From Rhodocyclaceae bacterium (lineage in GTDB: Bacteria; Pseudomonadota; Gammaproteobacteria; Burkholderiales; Rhodocyclaceae), in the NCBI GenBank assembly GCA_023230455.1, contig JALNXH010000005.1, positions 1-64,000 of the forward strand: DNA of 64,000 nt, in the 5' to 3' direction. A program made the translations under genes and the position numbers. The notes beneath the pieces are model-generated. The model was not told the origin of the DNA. It did no database searches and was given only the letters and a program-made list of their open reading frames with translations. Below, piece after piece: positions 52,966 through 61,269 of the stretch; positions within the stretch are counted from its first letter, which is position 1, and each line of letters starts with the position of its first letter.

Positions 52966-54051
52966 ATGCAAAAGGTTGCACTTATCACCGGTATTACTGG
53001 CCAAGATGGCGCATATCTCGCAGAACTGCTACTTGAGAAAGGTTATGTAGTTCACGGTATTCGTCGTCGAGCTTCGCTTTTCAATACGGATCGTATCGAC
53101 CACCTGTATCAAGATCCTCATGAGGCCGGTACTCGACTGTTTCTTCACTATGGTGACATGACTGATAGTTCTTCGCTCATCCGCATCATCCAACAGGTGC
53201 AGCCGGACGAGATATACAACCTCGCTGCCCAGTCCCATGTGGCCGTGAGCTTTGAAGAACCTGAATACACCGCCAACTCCGATGCTCTCGGTGCTTTGCG
53301 GATCCTCGAAGCCATTCGCTTGCTCGGCTTGGAAAAGAAAACCCGCTTCTACCAGGCCAGCACCTCTGAACTCTACGGGTTGGTGCAAGAAATCCCGCAG
53401 AAAGAGACCACCCCTTTCTACCCACGTAGCCCTTATGCCGTAGCCAAGCTTTACGCGTATTGGATCACCGTCAACTATCGTGAGGCTTACGGCATCTATG
53501 CATGCAACGGTATCCTCTTTAACCACGAAAGCCCGATTCGTGGCGAAACCTTCGTCACTCGCAAGATCACTCGTGCCCTGGCGAGAATCAAACTTGGTTT
53601 GCAGGACTGCTTGTACTTAGGCAACCTTAACGCAAGGCGCGACTGGGGCCATGCCAAGGATTACGTGGAAATGCAATGGTTGATGCTGCAACAAGAAAAG
53701 GCCGAAGATTTCGTCATTGCCACCGGAGTTCAATACAGCGTCCGCGACTTCATTATTGCTGCCGCCCGGGAGATTGGCATTCAGATTAGCTGGCAGGGTG
53801 ACGGGGTGGATGAAAAGGGTTATGACATCCACGGTAAGTGTATTGTCGCCGTAGATCCCCGCTATTTTCGCCCAACGGAAGTCGAAACCTTGCTCGGAAA
53901 TCCAAACAAAGCAAAGGAAAAATTGGGCTGGACACCCAAAATTACATTCGATGACCTTGTGGCAGAAATGGTGCGTGAAGATCTTAAGTCAGCCGAGCGT
54001 GATGAACTGATTAAGCGTCACGGCTACAAATCGATGGATTATCACGAGTAA
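52966..54051 (+). CDS. gmd: Gmd, GDP-mannose 4,6-dehydratase
   Basis: 361 residues of the short-chain dehydrogenase superfamily. The NADP-binding loop TGITGQDGAYLAELLLEKGY, the active-site T-S-E-L-Y-G and S-P-Y-A-V-A-K (Tyr/Lys), and N-H-E-S-P-I-R-G-E-T-F-V-T-R-K-I are the Gmd signature. The product is GDP-4-keto-6-deoxy-mannose, precursor of GDP-rhamnose, GDP-fucose and related sugars. Its stop overlaps the next start (TAATG). Confidence 0.95.
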   Translation: MQKVALITGITGQDGAYLAELLLEKGYVVHGIRRRASLFNTDRIDHLYQDPHEAGTRLFLHYGDMTDSSSLIRIIQQVQPDEIYNLAAQSHVAVSFEEPEYTANSDALGALRILEAIRLLGLEKKTRFYQASTSELYGLVQEIPQKETTPFYPRSPYAVAKLYAYWITVNYREAYGIYACNGILFNHESPIRGETFVTRKITRALARIKLGLQDCLYLGNLNARRDWGHAKDYVEMQWLMLQQEKAEDFVIATGVQYSVRDFIIAAAREIGIQISWQGDGVDEKGYDIHGKCIVAVDPRYFRPTEVETLLGNPNKAKEKLGWTPKITFDDLVAEMVREDLKSAERDELIKRHGYKSMDYHE

Positions 54052-55058
54052 TGTGCAGCGCTGCCGTTTCTCGTCGTGCGCTGATTTGTGGCGTGTCTGG
54101 GCAGGACGGGGCTTATCTCGCACAAATCCTGTTGGCAAAAGGGTACGAAGTTTGGGGTACCTCGCGTGATGCACAGAAAACCGCTTTGCAAGGCTTGAAA
54201 TCCTTAGGGATTCTCGAACAGGTCAGGATACTGTCGATGTCGCCTGCCGATTTCCGTAGCGTGTTGCAAGTAATTTCTACTGTGCAACCCCAAGAAATCT
54301 ACAATCTCGCAGGACAATCCTCGGTGGGACTTTCCTTCGGGCAGCCACGTGAGACAGTGGAAAGCATTGTTATTGGTACTTTGAATTTGCTTGAGGCAAT
54401 TCGTTCAGTCGACCCGGCTATCCGGTTTTTCAATGCAGGTTCGAGTGAGTGCTTTGGCGATATCGCTGGCGGACTAGCAGCAGATGAAAATACGCCTTTC
54501 CGCCCTCGAAGCCCCTATGCGGTCGCCAAGGCCGCAGCGACATGGCAAGTTGCCGTCCATAGAGAATCGTACGCTTTGTTTGCTTGCACCGGTATTCTTT
54601 TCAATCATGAATCACCCTTACGACCTGAGCGGTTTGTAACTCGGAAAATTGTTACTGCTGCATACCGAATAGCACATGGCAGCAAGGAAAAACTCACTCT
54701 TGGAAATATTAATATTCATCGTGATTGGGGATGGGCACCAGATTACGTGGTAGCCATGTGGAAGATGCTGAATCGAGACACCCCAGAAGATTTTGTTATT
54801 GCCACGGCTCAGACACAAAGTCTTCAAGGTTTTGTTGAGACAGTCTTTGACGAGGCCGGCCTAGATTGGCAAGAGCATGTCATTACTGATCCATCGATGC
54901 TCCGGCCATCAGACCCAATAGTTAGCAGGGGTAATCCTGGAAAAGCAAGAGCGTTACTCGAATGGCAGCCTATTGTCTATGGTCAGGAAGTGCCGCGCAA
55001 GATGTATTACGAAGAATCAATAGTCAATCAAACAGACGTTGGACAACAACATGTTTAG
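54051..55058 (+). CDS. Gmd paralogue / GDP-6-deoxy-hexose reductase
   Basis: 335 residues, clearly related to the preceding Gmd: GVSGQDGAYLAQILLAKGY, S-S-E-C-F-G, S-P-Y-A-V-A-K and G-I-L-F-N-H-E-S-P-L-R. In several bacteria a second gene beside gmd (rmd) reduces the 4-keto product to GDP-D-rhamnose; the pairing favours that job. The strong likeness to Gmd leaves a second dehydratase possible. It starts on the last base of the gmd stop codon. Confidence 0.82.
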   Translation: MCSAAVSRRALICGVSGQDGAYLAQILLAKGYEVWGTSRDAQKTALQGLKSLGILEQVRILSMSPADFRSVLQVISTVQPQEIYNLAGQSSVGLSFGQPRETVESIVIGTLNLLEAIRSVDPAIRFFNAGSSECFGDIAGGLAADENTPFRPRSPYAVAKAAATWQVAVHRESYALFACTGILFNHESPLRPERFVTRKIVTAAYRIAHGSKEKLTLGNINIHRDWGWAPDYVVAMWKMLNRDTPEDFVIATAQTQSLQGFVETVFDEAGLDWQEHVITDPSMLRPSDPIVSRGNPGKARALLEWQPIVYGQEVPRKMYYEESIVNQTDVGQQHV

Positions 55059-55082
55059 GCGTGAAGAAATTGGCGATGACCT

Positions 55083-55310
55083 TTTGTTATCGCTGAAGTG
55101 ATCAAAATCATAACGGCGACCTGGATTTGGCTTGGGAATACATCCGCATTTTTGCCTTCGAGGAGCGGATGCTGTCAAATTTCAGGCGCGTAATAGCAAA
55201 TACCTCTTCTCGCGGGTTGCCCACGAGGTGTCTTACAGCAGCGTGAATGCTTTTGATTACACCTACGGTATTGCATCGAGAAAAGTTGGAGTTGAAGCCC
55301 GTGGCTGGCC
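55083..55310 (+). pseudogene. NeuB-type (sialic acid synthase family) remnant with frameshifts
   Basis: Pieces of the NeuB N-terminus can be read in successive frames. These are F-V-I-A-E-V, then D-Q-N-H-N-G-D-L-D-L-A-W-E-Y-I-R-I-F-A-F, then G-A-D-A-V-K-F-Q-A-R-N and later N-A-F-D-Y-T-Y-G-x-x-x-R-K-V-G-V-E. They match the family's IAE-x-x-x-NHNGD, GADAVKFQ and N-S-F-x-x-T-Y-G-x-x-R blocks in the right order. At least two frame changes break it, and the remaining 270 or so residues of a normal synthase are gone. It fills most of the 349-base gap between the gmd paralogue and the next gene. Confidence 0.75.
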
Positions 55311-55407
55311 ATTCTCAAGGGGGATTGCGTCAATTATGGCTTCAAGGATTTAGCTTCTGTTGCAAATATCTGTAATTCAACTAAACATCCCAAGAGCTTC
55401 ATACACC

Positions 55408-56046
55408 ATGCAAATACTTTCCCATAGAGGGTTCTGGTTGTCAGCCGAAGAAAAGAATTCGGTGAGCGCTTTTGAAAGAAGTTTCGACCAGGGATTCGGC
55501 ACTGAAACTGACATCCGGGATTTCAACGGCAACTTGGTGATTTCCCACGACATTGCAGACAAGTCGTGCATCGGCGTGCCGGAATTTCTGGGGATCTACA
55601 GGCGGGGATCGCAAAACCTGCCGCTGGCGCTCAATGTCAAGGCCGACGGCTTGCAGGCCTTGCTTAAGAAGACGCTGGAGGAGCAAGGCATCGAAAATTA
55701 TTTCGTCTTCGACATGTCGGTTCCCGACATGGTTGGATACCTGAAGGCAGGATTGAAGACATTCACCCGGCAGAGCGAACTCGAAACACCACCCGCCCTG
55801 TACGAGCAGGCTAGCGGCGTGTGGCTTGACGAATTCCATTCACACTGGATCGACGAGGACATCATCGTTCGGCACATCTCGAATGACAAGAGGGTCTGTA
55901 TCGTTTCTCCTGAACTGCACGGCCGAAAATACCAATACGAGTGGAATCATTACAGAGACATCGACCGGAAACTCAGCTCTGACGCGATCATGCTCTGCAC
56001 CGACCATCCGGAAATTGCCAAGGAGTTTTTCGATGCCAAAAATTAA
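55408..56046 (+). CDS. Glycerophosphodiester phosphodiesterase-like protein
   Basis: 212 residues from the ATG at 55408. The GDPD motifs are present: H-R-G in L-S-H-R-G-F-W, E-x-D in G-T-E-T-D-I-R-D and H-D in L-V-I-S-H-D. No signal peptide, so it is cytosolic and shorter than housekeeping GlpQ/UgpQ. In a polysaccharide locus it may act on a glycerol-phosphate or related diester intermediate; the substrate is unknown. It overlaps the HAD gene by 14 bases. Confidence 0.78.
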   Translation: MQILSHRGFWLSAEEKNSVSAFERSFDQGFGTETDIRDFNGNLVISHDIADKSCIGVPEFLGIYRRGSQNLPLALNVKADGLQALLKKTLEEQGIENYFVFDMSVPDMVGYLKAGLKTFTRQSELETPPALYEQASGVWLDEFHSHWIDEDIIVRHISNDKRVCIVSPELHGRKYQYEWNHYRDIDRKLSSDAIMLCTDHPEIAKEFFDAKN

Positions 56047-56662
56047 GGCTGTACTGTTTGACATGGATGGCGTACTCATCGATGCCAAAGATTGGCATTA
56101 CGAGGCGCTCAACAAGGCCTTGGGGCTCTTTGGCATGGAAATCAGCAGGTACGACCACCTTGTGACCTACGATGGACTACCCACGAAGATGAAACTGGAA
56201 ATGCTGTCGGCGGAACGTGGGCTGCCAAAAGCCCTGCATTCGTTCATCAATGAAATGAAGCAGCAGTACACAATGGAAATTGTCCACACTGCCTGCAAAC
56301 CCAATTTCCTGCATGAATACGCCCTGTCCAAATTGCGGACTGACGGTTATCGCATGGCCGTCTGTTCCAATTCCATCCGGGACACCATCGACGTCATGAT
56401 GGATAAGGCATCGTTGAAGCCTTACCTGGAGTTCTACATCTCCGCCCAAGACGTGAAGCACAGCAAACCGAATCCGGAAATTTACCTTAACGCCATTGCG
56501 CGAATGGGACTCGAACCCTCTGAATGCTTGGTCATTGAGGACAACGAGAACGGCATCGCCGCGGCGTATGCCAGTGGCGCCCACGTACTCGAAGTGGCGA
56601 GCGTCTCGGACGTTCACTTCGAAAACATTAAGAGATGCATCGCCGCTATTGAAGGGACATAA
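56033..56662 (+). CDS. HAD-family phosphatase (beta-phosphoglucomutase-like)
   Basis: 209 residues from the ATG at 56033 with AGGAG upstream. The four HAD motifs are FDMDGVLID, C-S-N-S, K in KHSKPNPEIYL and I-E-D-N-E-N-G-I. The cap domain is helical (type C1). It is likely a phosphatase or phosphomutase for a sugar or polyol phosphate made in this cluster. It lies one base from the next gene. Confidence 0.88.
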   Translation: MPKIKAVLFDMDGVLIDAKDWHYEALNKALGLFGMEISRYDHLVTYDGLPTKMKLEMLSAERGLPKALHSFINEMKQQYTMEIVHTACKPNFLHEYALSKLRTDGYRMAVCSNSIRDTIDVMMDKASLKPYLEFYISAQDVKHSKPNPEIYLNAIARMGLEPSECLVIEDNENGIAAAYASGAHVLEVASVSDVHFENIKRCIAAIEGT

Positions 56663-56663
56663 C

Positions 56664-57401
56664 ATGTTGAATATCCTGATTCCGCTTGCGGGCAAGCAGA
56701 GCTTTTTTCCGGAGGCGGATTATCCCTACCCGAAGCCACTGATCGAGATCGACGGCCGCACGATGATCGAACGTGTGCTAGAGAACCTGAAATCTATCAA
56801 CGCCGAGAAGCGCTTCATCTTCATCGTCAATTCGGCCGACTGCCGGAAATACCACTTAGACAACACTCTACAGCTCTTGACCGACGGCAAAGCCGTTGTA
56901 GTGAAAATCGACAAGGAAACCAAGGGTGCGGCATGCAGCGCGCTGCTGGCGATCGAGCACATCGGCAACGATTCGCCGCTCGTCATCTGCAACGCGGACC
57001 AGATCTTTGATTGCGACCTCGGGCAAATAGTCAAGGACTTCCTCGCTTATGACGCTGGCGTTATCACATTCGATTCCGTCCATCCCCGCTGGTCTTACGC
57101 AGAACTGGATCAGGACGGCTTTCTCACGCAGTCTGCCGAGAAGAACCCCATCAGCAAGCATGCGATCGCGGGCTTCTACTTCTTCAAAAAAGGCATGGAC
57201 TATATCGACGGTGCATGCAGAATGATTTCCAAGGATGCGCACGTCAACGGCAATTTCTATGTGGCGCCGGTGATGAACGAACTGGTGCTGCAGGGGCTGA
57301 AAATTCGGGCTTTCCCGGTCCCGGCACGCGAGTACCATTCTTTTTACTCTCCGACGAAGATCTCGGAATACGAAAGACTGGGGGCGTCATCGCGAGGCTG
57401 A
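56664..57401 (+). CDS. NTP-transferase-like protein with altered signature
   Basis: 245 residues, similar along its length to the second nucleotidyltransferase at 57787: N-I-L-I-P-L-A-G, P-K-P-L-I-E-I-D-G, M-I-E-R-V-L-E-N-L, C-N-A-D-Q and N-G-N-F-Y-V-A-P-V. The canonical G-x-G-x-R loop that binds the NTP phosphates is replaced by A-G-K-Q-S-F-F, so activity or nucleotide choice may differ. Confidence 0.8.
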   Translation: MLNILIPLAGKQSFFPEADYPYPKPLIEIDGRTMIERVLENLKSINAEKRFIFIVNSADCRKYHLDNTLQLLTDGKAVVVKIDKETKGAACSALLAIEHIGNDSPLVICNADQIFDCDLGQIVKDFLAYDAGVITFDSVHPRWSYAELDQDGFLTQSAEKNPISKHAIAGFYFFKKGMDYIDGACRMISKDAHVNGNFYVAPVMNELVLQGLKIRAFPVPAREYHSFYSPTKISEYERLGASSRG

Positions 57402-57460
57402 ACGGTCGCTTCTACGTTGCGGCGCTTCCGTGCTGCCGGTTAATGAGAGAAAGAAAAATT

Positions 57461-57790
57461 ATGGAAATTGCCAACTTAAAGGATATGGTCAAGGGCTGGT
57501 TTGTGGGGAATTTCGATCCAACACTCTTCAGGACGAATGATGTCGAAGTCGCCATCAAAAGATACACCAGCGAAAGCCACGAGGAGCGCCACCACCACAA
57601 GATTGCGACGGAAATCACGGCTATCGTTTTCGGTCGTGTACGCATGAACGGCAAGGAATATAGGGCGGACGACATCGTCGTGATACCGCCTGGAGAGGCT
57701 ACGGATTTCGAAGCTCTGGAAGACACGGTGACCGTAGTCGTCAAATTGCCCGGCGCCAACAACGATAAGTATTTGGGAGAAAGCGCATGA
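57461..57790 (+). CDS. Small cupin-like protein
   Basis: 109 residues from the ATG at 57461; an ATG six codons earlier is an alternative. A single cupin barrel has E-E-R-H-H-H-K-I-A-T-E at about 45-55 as the metal-binding His group and D-D-I-V-V-I-P-P-G-E near 73. It could be an isomerase, epimerase or sensor; the sequence does not decide. It overlaps the next gene by four bases. Confidence 0.78.
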   Translation: MEIANLKDMVKGWFVGNFDPTLFRTNDVEVAIKRYTSESHEERHHHKIATEITAIVFGRVRMNGKEYRADDIVVIPPGEATDFEALEDTVTVVVKLPGANNDKYLGESA

Positions 57791-58545
57791 TAAATATTGT
57801 CATTCCGATGGCCGGGCTCGGTAGCAGATTTGTCGTCGCCGGCTATGAAAAGCCGAAACCGTTTATCGACGTTGACGGCAAGCCGATGATCGTCCGGGTG
57901 CTAGAAAACTTGGCTTACCCAGGTGCGAAATACATCCTCATTGGCCGGCGAGAGCACCTTGATAAGGAGGTGGATCTGGTCGAGAACATCAAGTGTACCT
58001 ATGGCGCGACATTCGTCGTTGCGGAGGAACTCACGGCCGGGACCCCATGCACCATCCTGCTGGCGGAAAAACTCATCGATTCAGCCGCCCCGGTGCTGAT
58101 TGCGAATTCCGACCAGCTGGTCGATATTGAAATAGCGGACTTCATCGACGATTGTACTTTGCGCAAGCTCGACGGATCGATCCTGACCTTCCTAGACAAA
58201 TTCCGTGATCCGAAATGGTCTTTTGCAAAGGTTGGCGACAACCAGCTGGTGGACGAAGTCAAGGAGAAGCAGGTCATTTCTGACATAGCCACCGTGGGCA
58301 TCTACTTGTTCTCGAATGGCAGTAATTTCATCGCAGCTGCGAAGGACATGATCGCGGCCGACGACCGCGTCAACAACGAGTTCTATACCTGCCCGATCTA
58401 TAACTACCTGATCCGAGATGGTGGCAGGATCGGCGTATACAACATCGATTTCGAACAGATGCACGGCCTGGGAGTCCCTGCCGACCTAGAGGCTTATCTC
58501 GCCTGGCGGCGCGCTGGTTCGCAGGCACAGTCGTCGCTAGCCTGA
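57787..58545 (+). CDS. Sugar/alditol-phosphate nucleotidyltransferase
   Basis: 252 residues with an intact NTP-transferase signature: P-M-A-G-L-G-S-R-F, then E-K-P-K-P-F-I-D-V-D-G-K-P-M. The acidic metal-binding part is A-N-S-D-Q. It should activate a phosphorylated sugar or polyol with a nucleotide; base and substrate cannot be read from sequence. It is coupled to the cupin gene and paralogous to the protein at 56664. Confidence 0.85.
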   Translation: MINIVIPMAGLGSRFVVAGYEKPKPFIDVDGKPMIVRVLENLAYPGAKYILIGRREHLDKEVDLVENIKCTYGATFVVAEELTAGTPCTILLAEKLIDSAAPVLIANSDQLVDIEIADFIDDCTLRKLDGSILTFLDKFRDPKWSFAKVGDNQLVDEVKEKQVISDIATVGIYLFSNGSNFIAAAKDMIAADDRVNNEFYTCPIYNYLIRDGGRIGVYNIDFEQMHGLGVPADLEAYLAWRRAGSQAQSSLA

Positions 58546-58630
58546 CGCATACAGAGGCCCGCACAACAGTGCACATTTCTCTCGCATTTTCGATTCGGTT
58601 GGCACGCGTTCTCAAGGCTAGGCTTATCTT

Positions 58631-59338
58631 ATGAAAAGACTGCTGTGGCGCCTTTATTCGTTCGGGTTTTCCTTGGCTTGTTGCCTGCGCCGCCACGCCC
58701 ACATATCTTTGCGCGCTTCGCTGGACGGCCGCGACCTTTTGCACGGCCGGATCCGGCTTGCCAAGGACGTCGCGATCCACGAGAAAGTGTATGTCTCAGG
58801 CCGAGTGTCTTTTGGTGAAAAAGTCGATATCGGCCATTACACCATCATTCACGGCGACGTGGAAATCGGACGCTATACTTATATTTCCGGTGCATATTCT
58901 GAAATCAATTCCGAGTGCAATCGCATCCGCATCGGAAAGTTTTGCAGCATTGCTCGCAACTGCTTCATCAGAACTACCAACCATTTTATCGACCACCTGA
59001 CGACGTCGCCGCGGGTGCTGGTGGACTTCCTGCCGGAATATCCCTATTGCGAGTCGAAAGGCGACGTGGTCCTCGGGCACGATGTCTGGATCGGCGCCAA
59101 TGTGACCATCCTGGGCGGCGTCACCATCGGGAATGGCGCCGTGGTGGCTGCGGGGTCTATCGTCACCAAGGATGTCGCTCCGTATTCCATCGTGGCCGGC
59201 AGTCCCGCCCGGTGCATCAGGATGCGATTCGACGAGGCGACGATCGCCTGTATCGAGCAAATGAAATGGTGGGAGTGGTCCGACCTACAGTTGCGGGAAA
59301 ATAGATCTCTGTTCTCTCAGGCCTTTGATGCTATTTAA
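58631..59338 (+). CDS. Hexapeptide-repeat acyltransferase (CatB/WbbJ-like)
   Basis: 235 residues. A left-handed beta helix built of hexapeptide repeats (I-H-G-D-V-E-I-G, V-V-L-G-H-D-V-W-I-G-A-N-V-T-I-L-G-G-V-T-I-G) is followed by the typical G-S-P-A-R. The catalytic His is probably in T-T-N-H-F-I-D-H. It likely O- or N-acetylates a sugar of the polymer. It overlaps the flippase gene by 11 bases. Confidence 0.88.
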   Translation: MKRLLWRLYSFGFSLACCLRRHAHISLRASLDGRDLLHGRIRLAKDVAIHEKVYVSGRVSFGEKVDIGHYTIIHGDVEIGRYTYISGAYSEINSECNRIRIGKFCSIARNCFIRTTNHFIDHLTTSPRVLVDFLPEYPYCESKGDVVLGHDVWIGANVTILGGVTIGNGAVVAAGSIVTKDVAPYSIVAGSPARCIRMRFDEATIACIEQMKWWEWSDLQLRENRSLFSQAFDAI

Positions 59339-60593
59339 GACATATGCGCTGCTCAAGTACGTCGGCCTGATTTTGGGGGTCGGAGGGGCATTTCTGCAGC
59401 CGGCCTTGTTCAGTCGGCACATGAGCCACGACGATTTTGCGCTGCTCTCCTTCCTGTACGGGATAATCGCGTATCTGGCATTCTGCGATTTCGGAATGCA
59501 CAAGCCCATCTATTCTGCCCTACGCAAGGCGCACGTGAGCGGCGGAAGGGTGCGGAAAAAGTTGCAGACGTACCTGTCCCTCTACCTGCTGATCCTGGTT
59601 ATGGTCGGGGTATTTTTTGCCGCTGTGCTGATGGTGATGCCGGGCCGCGAGATCTACAGAATATCGCGGCCTACGCTCGGATTCTTCGCTTTTGCGGCCA
59701 GCGCGAATCTGTTTCTGAACTACATCGAGTACATCTTCAATGCGCTCGAGTTGCAGGTCGTGTTCCAAAAAATCGACATCTCGCGGCGAGCAGCTAATAT
59801 ATTTAGTCTGTTGTTCCTGCTCGTCGATTCCTCGTTCTTCCTGACGATCTGCGTGAACGTCGCATTGCTTACCGGCTGCTGCAGTTACGCAATCCGCTCG
59901 CTGGGACACCGCTATGGCGTGCAGCCGCAGCTTGACTTGAAAACGTCCTGGGCGTTGGTGCGCCGTTTGTGGTCTAAATCCCGCGACAGCCTGACGCTGA
60001 CAATGAGCGATACGCTGATCTACAACTTCGGGTTCCTGATCCTGCCGTTTTTTCTGGGGCCTGCCGACATCATTTCCTACAGCCTCTGGCTCAAGGTCTT
60101 CTTCGGGGGAGCGCTGATCATCCGGATCATCATCGATATCTACATCCACGACATCACACGCTTCCATTTTTTGGGAGAGCCTTCCCGTGCGGCTGCCTTA
60201 CTGAGGAAATCCATATATCTCAGCCTGCTGCTCGCGCTAGGTTTTTCCTTGGCATTCTTCCTGGTAAAAACCGTGCTATTTGCCGTGTGGGTGAAGAATG
60301 TGAGCGCGTTCTCGGACCACCAGTATGCATCTCTGGGAATCTGGTTGGGCGCTCTTGCGATACAAGGTTCCGCTGGGACTTTCCTGCTGTCGCAGGGCGG
60401 TTCCTTCGCGTTCATGCGTAATACCAGCCTCTGGTTGATGCTGGCCGTCTGCAGCGCTTTCACGGCGCTCGTCGCATCGCGGGTCCCCCTCGGCACCACG
60501 CTGCTATTCGTGGGCATGATCAACCTAGTCGGATCTTTCGTGTATCTCAAGAAATCGACGGCTGTCGTGAAAGTGGAAGGGGTTGTCCTATGA
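59328..60593 (+). CDS. Polysaccharide flippase (Wzx-like)
   Basis: 421 residues from the ATG at 59328, with about twelve membrane segments and few charged loops, as in the MATE/Wzx superfamily. The N-terminus resembles oligosaccharide flippases (Y-V-G-L-I-L-G-V-G-G-A-F-L-Q-P-A). It should move the lipid-linked repeat unit across the inner membrane. Its stop overlaps the next start. Confidence 0.82.
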   Translation: MLFKTYALLKYVGLILGVGGAFLQPALFSRHMSHDDFALLSFLYGIIAYLAFCDFGMHKPIYSALRKAHVSGGRVRKKLQTYLSLYLLILVMVGVFFAAVLMVMPGREIYRISRPTLGFFAFAASANLFLNYIEYIFNALELQVVFQKIDISRRAANIFSLLFLLVDSSFFLTICVNVALLTGCCSYAIRSLGHRYGVQPQLDLKTSWALVRRLWSKSRDSLTLTMSDTLIYNFGFLILPFFLGPADIISYSLWLKVFFGGALIIRIIIDIYIHDITRFHFLGEPSRAAALLRKSIYLSLLLALGFSLAFFLVKTVLFAVWVKNVSAFSDHQYASLGIWLGALAIQGSAGTFLLSQGGSFAFMRNTSLWLMLAVCSAFTALVASRVPLGTTLLFVGMINLVGSFVYLKKSTAVVKVEGVVL

Positions 60594-61261
60594 TGGTCAC
60601 TGCTATAGCGATGCTGTTTGCATTCGCAGTCGTGCTGGGTTACTCGAGAAAGCAGGCGCGGGTTTCGATTCGCCGGCAGGTGAAGCAGAAATTGCCTCCG
60701 TCGAAAGGCGGTCAGCTGGGTTTCAAACACCGGCTTTATGTCTATGCATCGTCGCTGACCTGGCTCATGGCACGCCTCTGCGGTTTTGTACCCTCCGGCT
60801 GGCTTCGGGGTTTTCTGTACCGGCACGTGTTTTGTGCTCGGCTTTCGCCGGCTGCCCGCGTTTCGATCGGTTGCGAGTTGATTTGCCCGTGGAATATCGT
60901 CCTGGGTGCCCATAGCCTGATTGGCATTGAGAACAAGATCGACGGTCGGGGCGGAGTGGTGATCGGCTCCAACGTAAACATGAGCCACCAGGTCAGCATT
61001 TGGACAATGCAGCATGACGTGAACGATGCTGACTTTGCGTCGGTCGTCGGTACCGTGGTCATCGAAGACTATGTGTGGCTGGGAAACAAAGTCACCGTGC
61101 TGCCTGGGGTGACGGTCGCCAAGGGCTGTGTCGTTGCCGCCGGCGCGGTAGTGACCAAGGATACGGAAGAGTTTGGAATATACGCGGGTATTCCAGCGAA
61201 GCGTGTCGGCGAACGGTCGCGCGATCTCCGTTATTCGATCGAATTCTCACCCATTTTTTGA
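60590..61261 (+). CDS. Hexapeptide-repeat acyltransferase (serine acetyltransferase/WcaF-like)
   Basis: 223 residues. One hydrophobic N-terminal helix is followed by a left-handed beta helix with V-V-I-G-S-N-V-N-M-S-H-Q-V-S-I-W-T and V-I-E-D-Y-V-W-L-G-N-K-V-T-V-L-P-G-V-T-V. The catalytic His is probably in M-Q-H-D. It is a second decoration enzyme of the cluster, overlapping the flippase gene by four bases. Confidence 0.87.
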   Translation: MMVTAIAMLFAFAVVLGYSRKQARVSIRRQVKQKLPPSKGGQLGFKHRLYVYASSLTWLMARLCGFVPSGWLRGFLYRHVFCARLSPAARVSIGCELICPWNIVLGAHSLIGIENKIDGRGGVVIGSNVNMSHQVSIWTMQHDVNDADFASVVGTVVIEDYVWLGNKVTVLPGVTVAKGCVVAAGAVVTKDTEEFGIYAGIPAKRVGERSRDLRYSIEFSPIF

Positions 61262-61269
61262 GCCATACA

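Noticed and set aside
55132..55353. 73-residue ORF as a real gene
   Set aside because: It begins in the middle of the neuB remnant and matches NeuB blocks only in part; it is one frame of the pseudogene.
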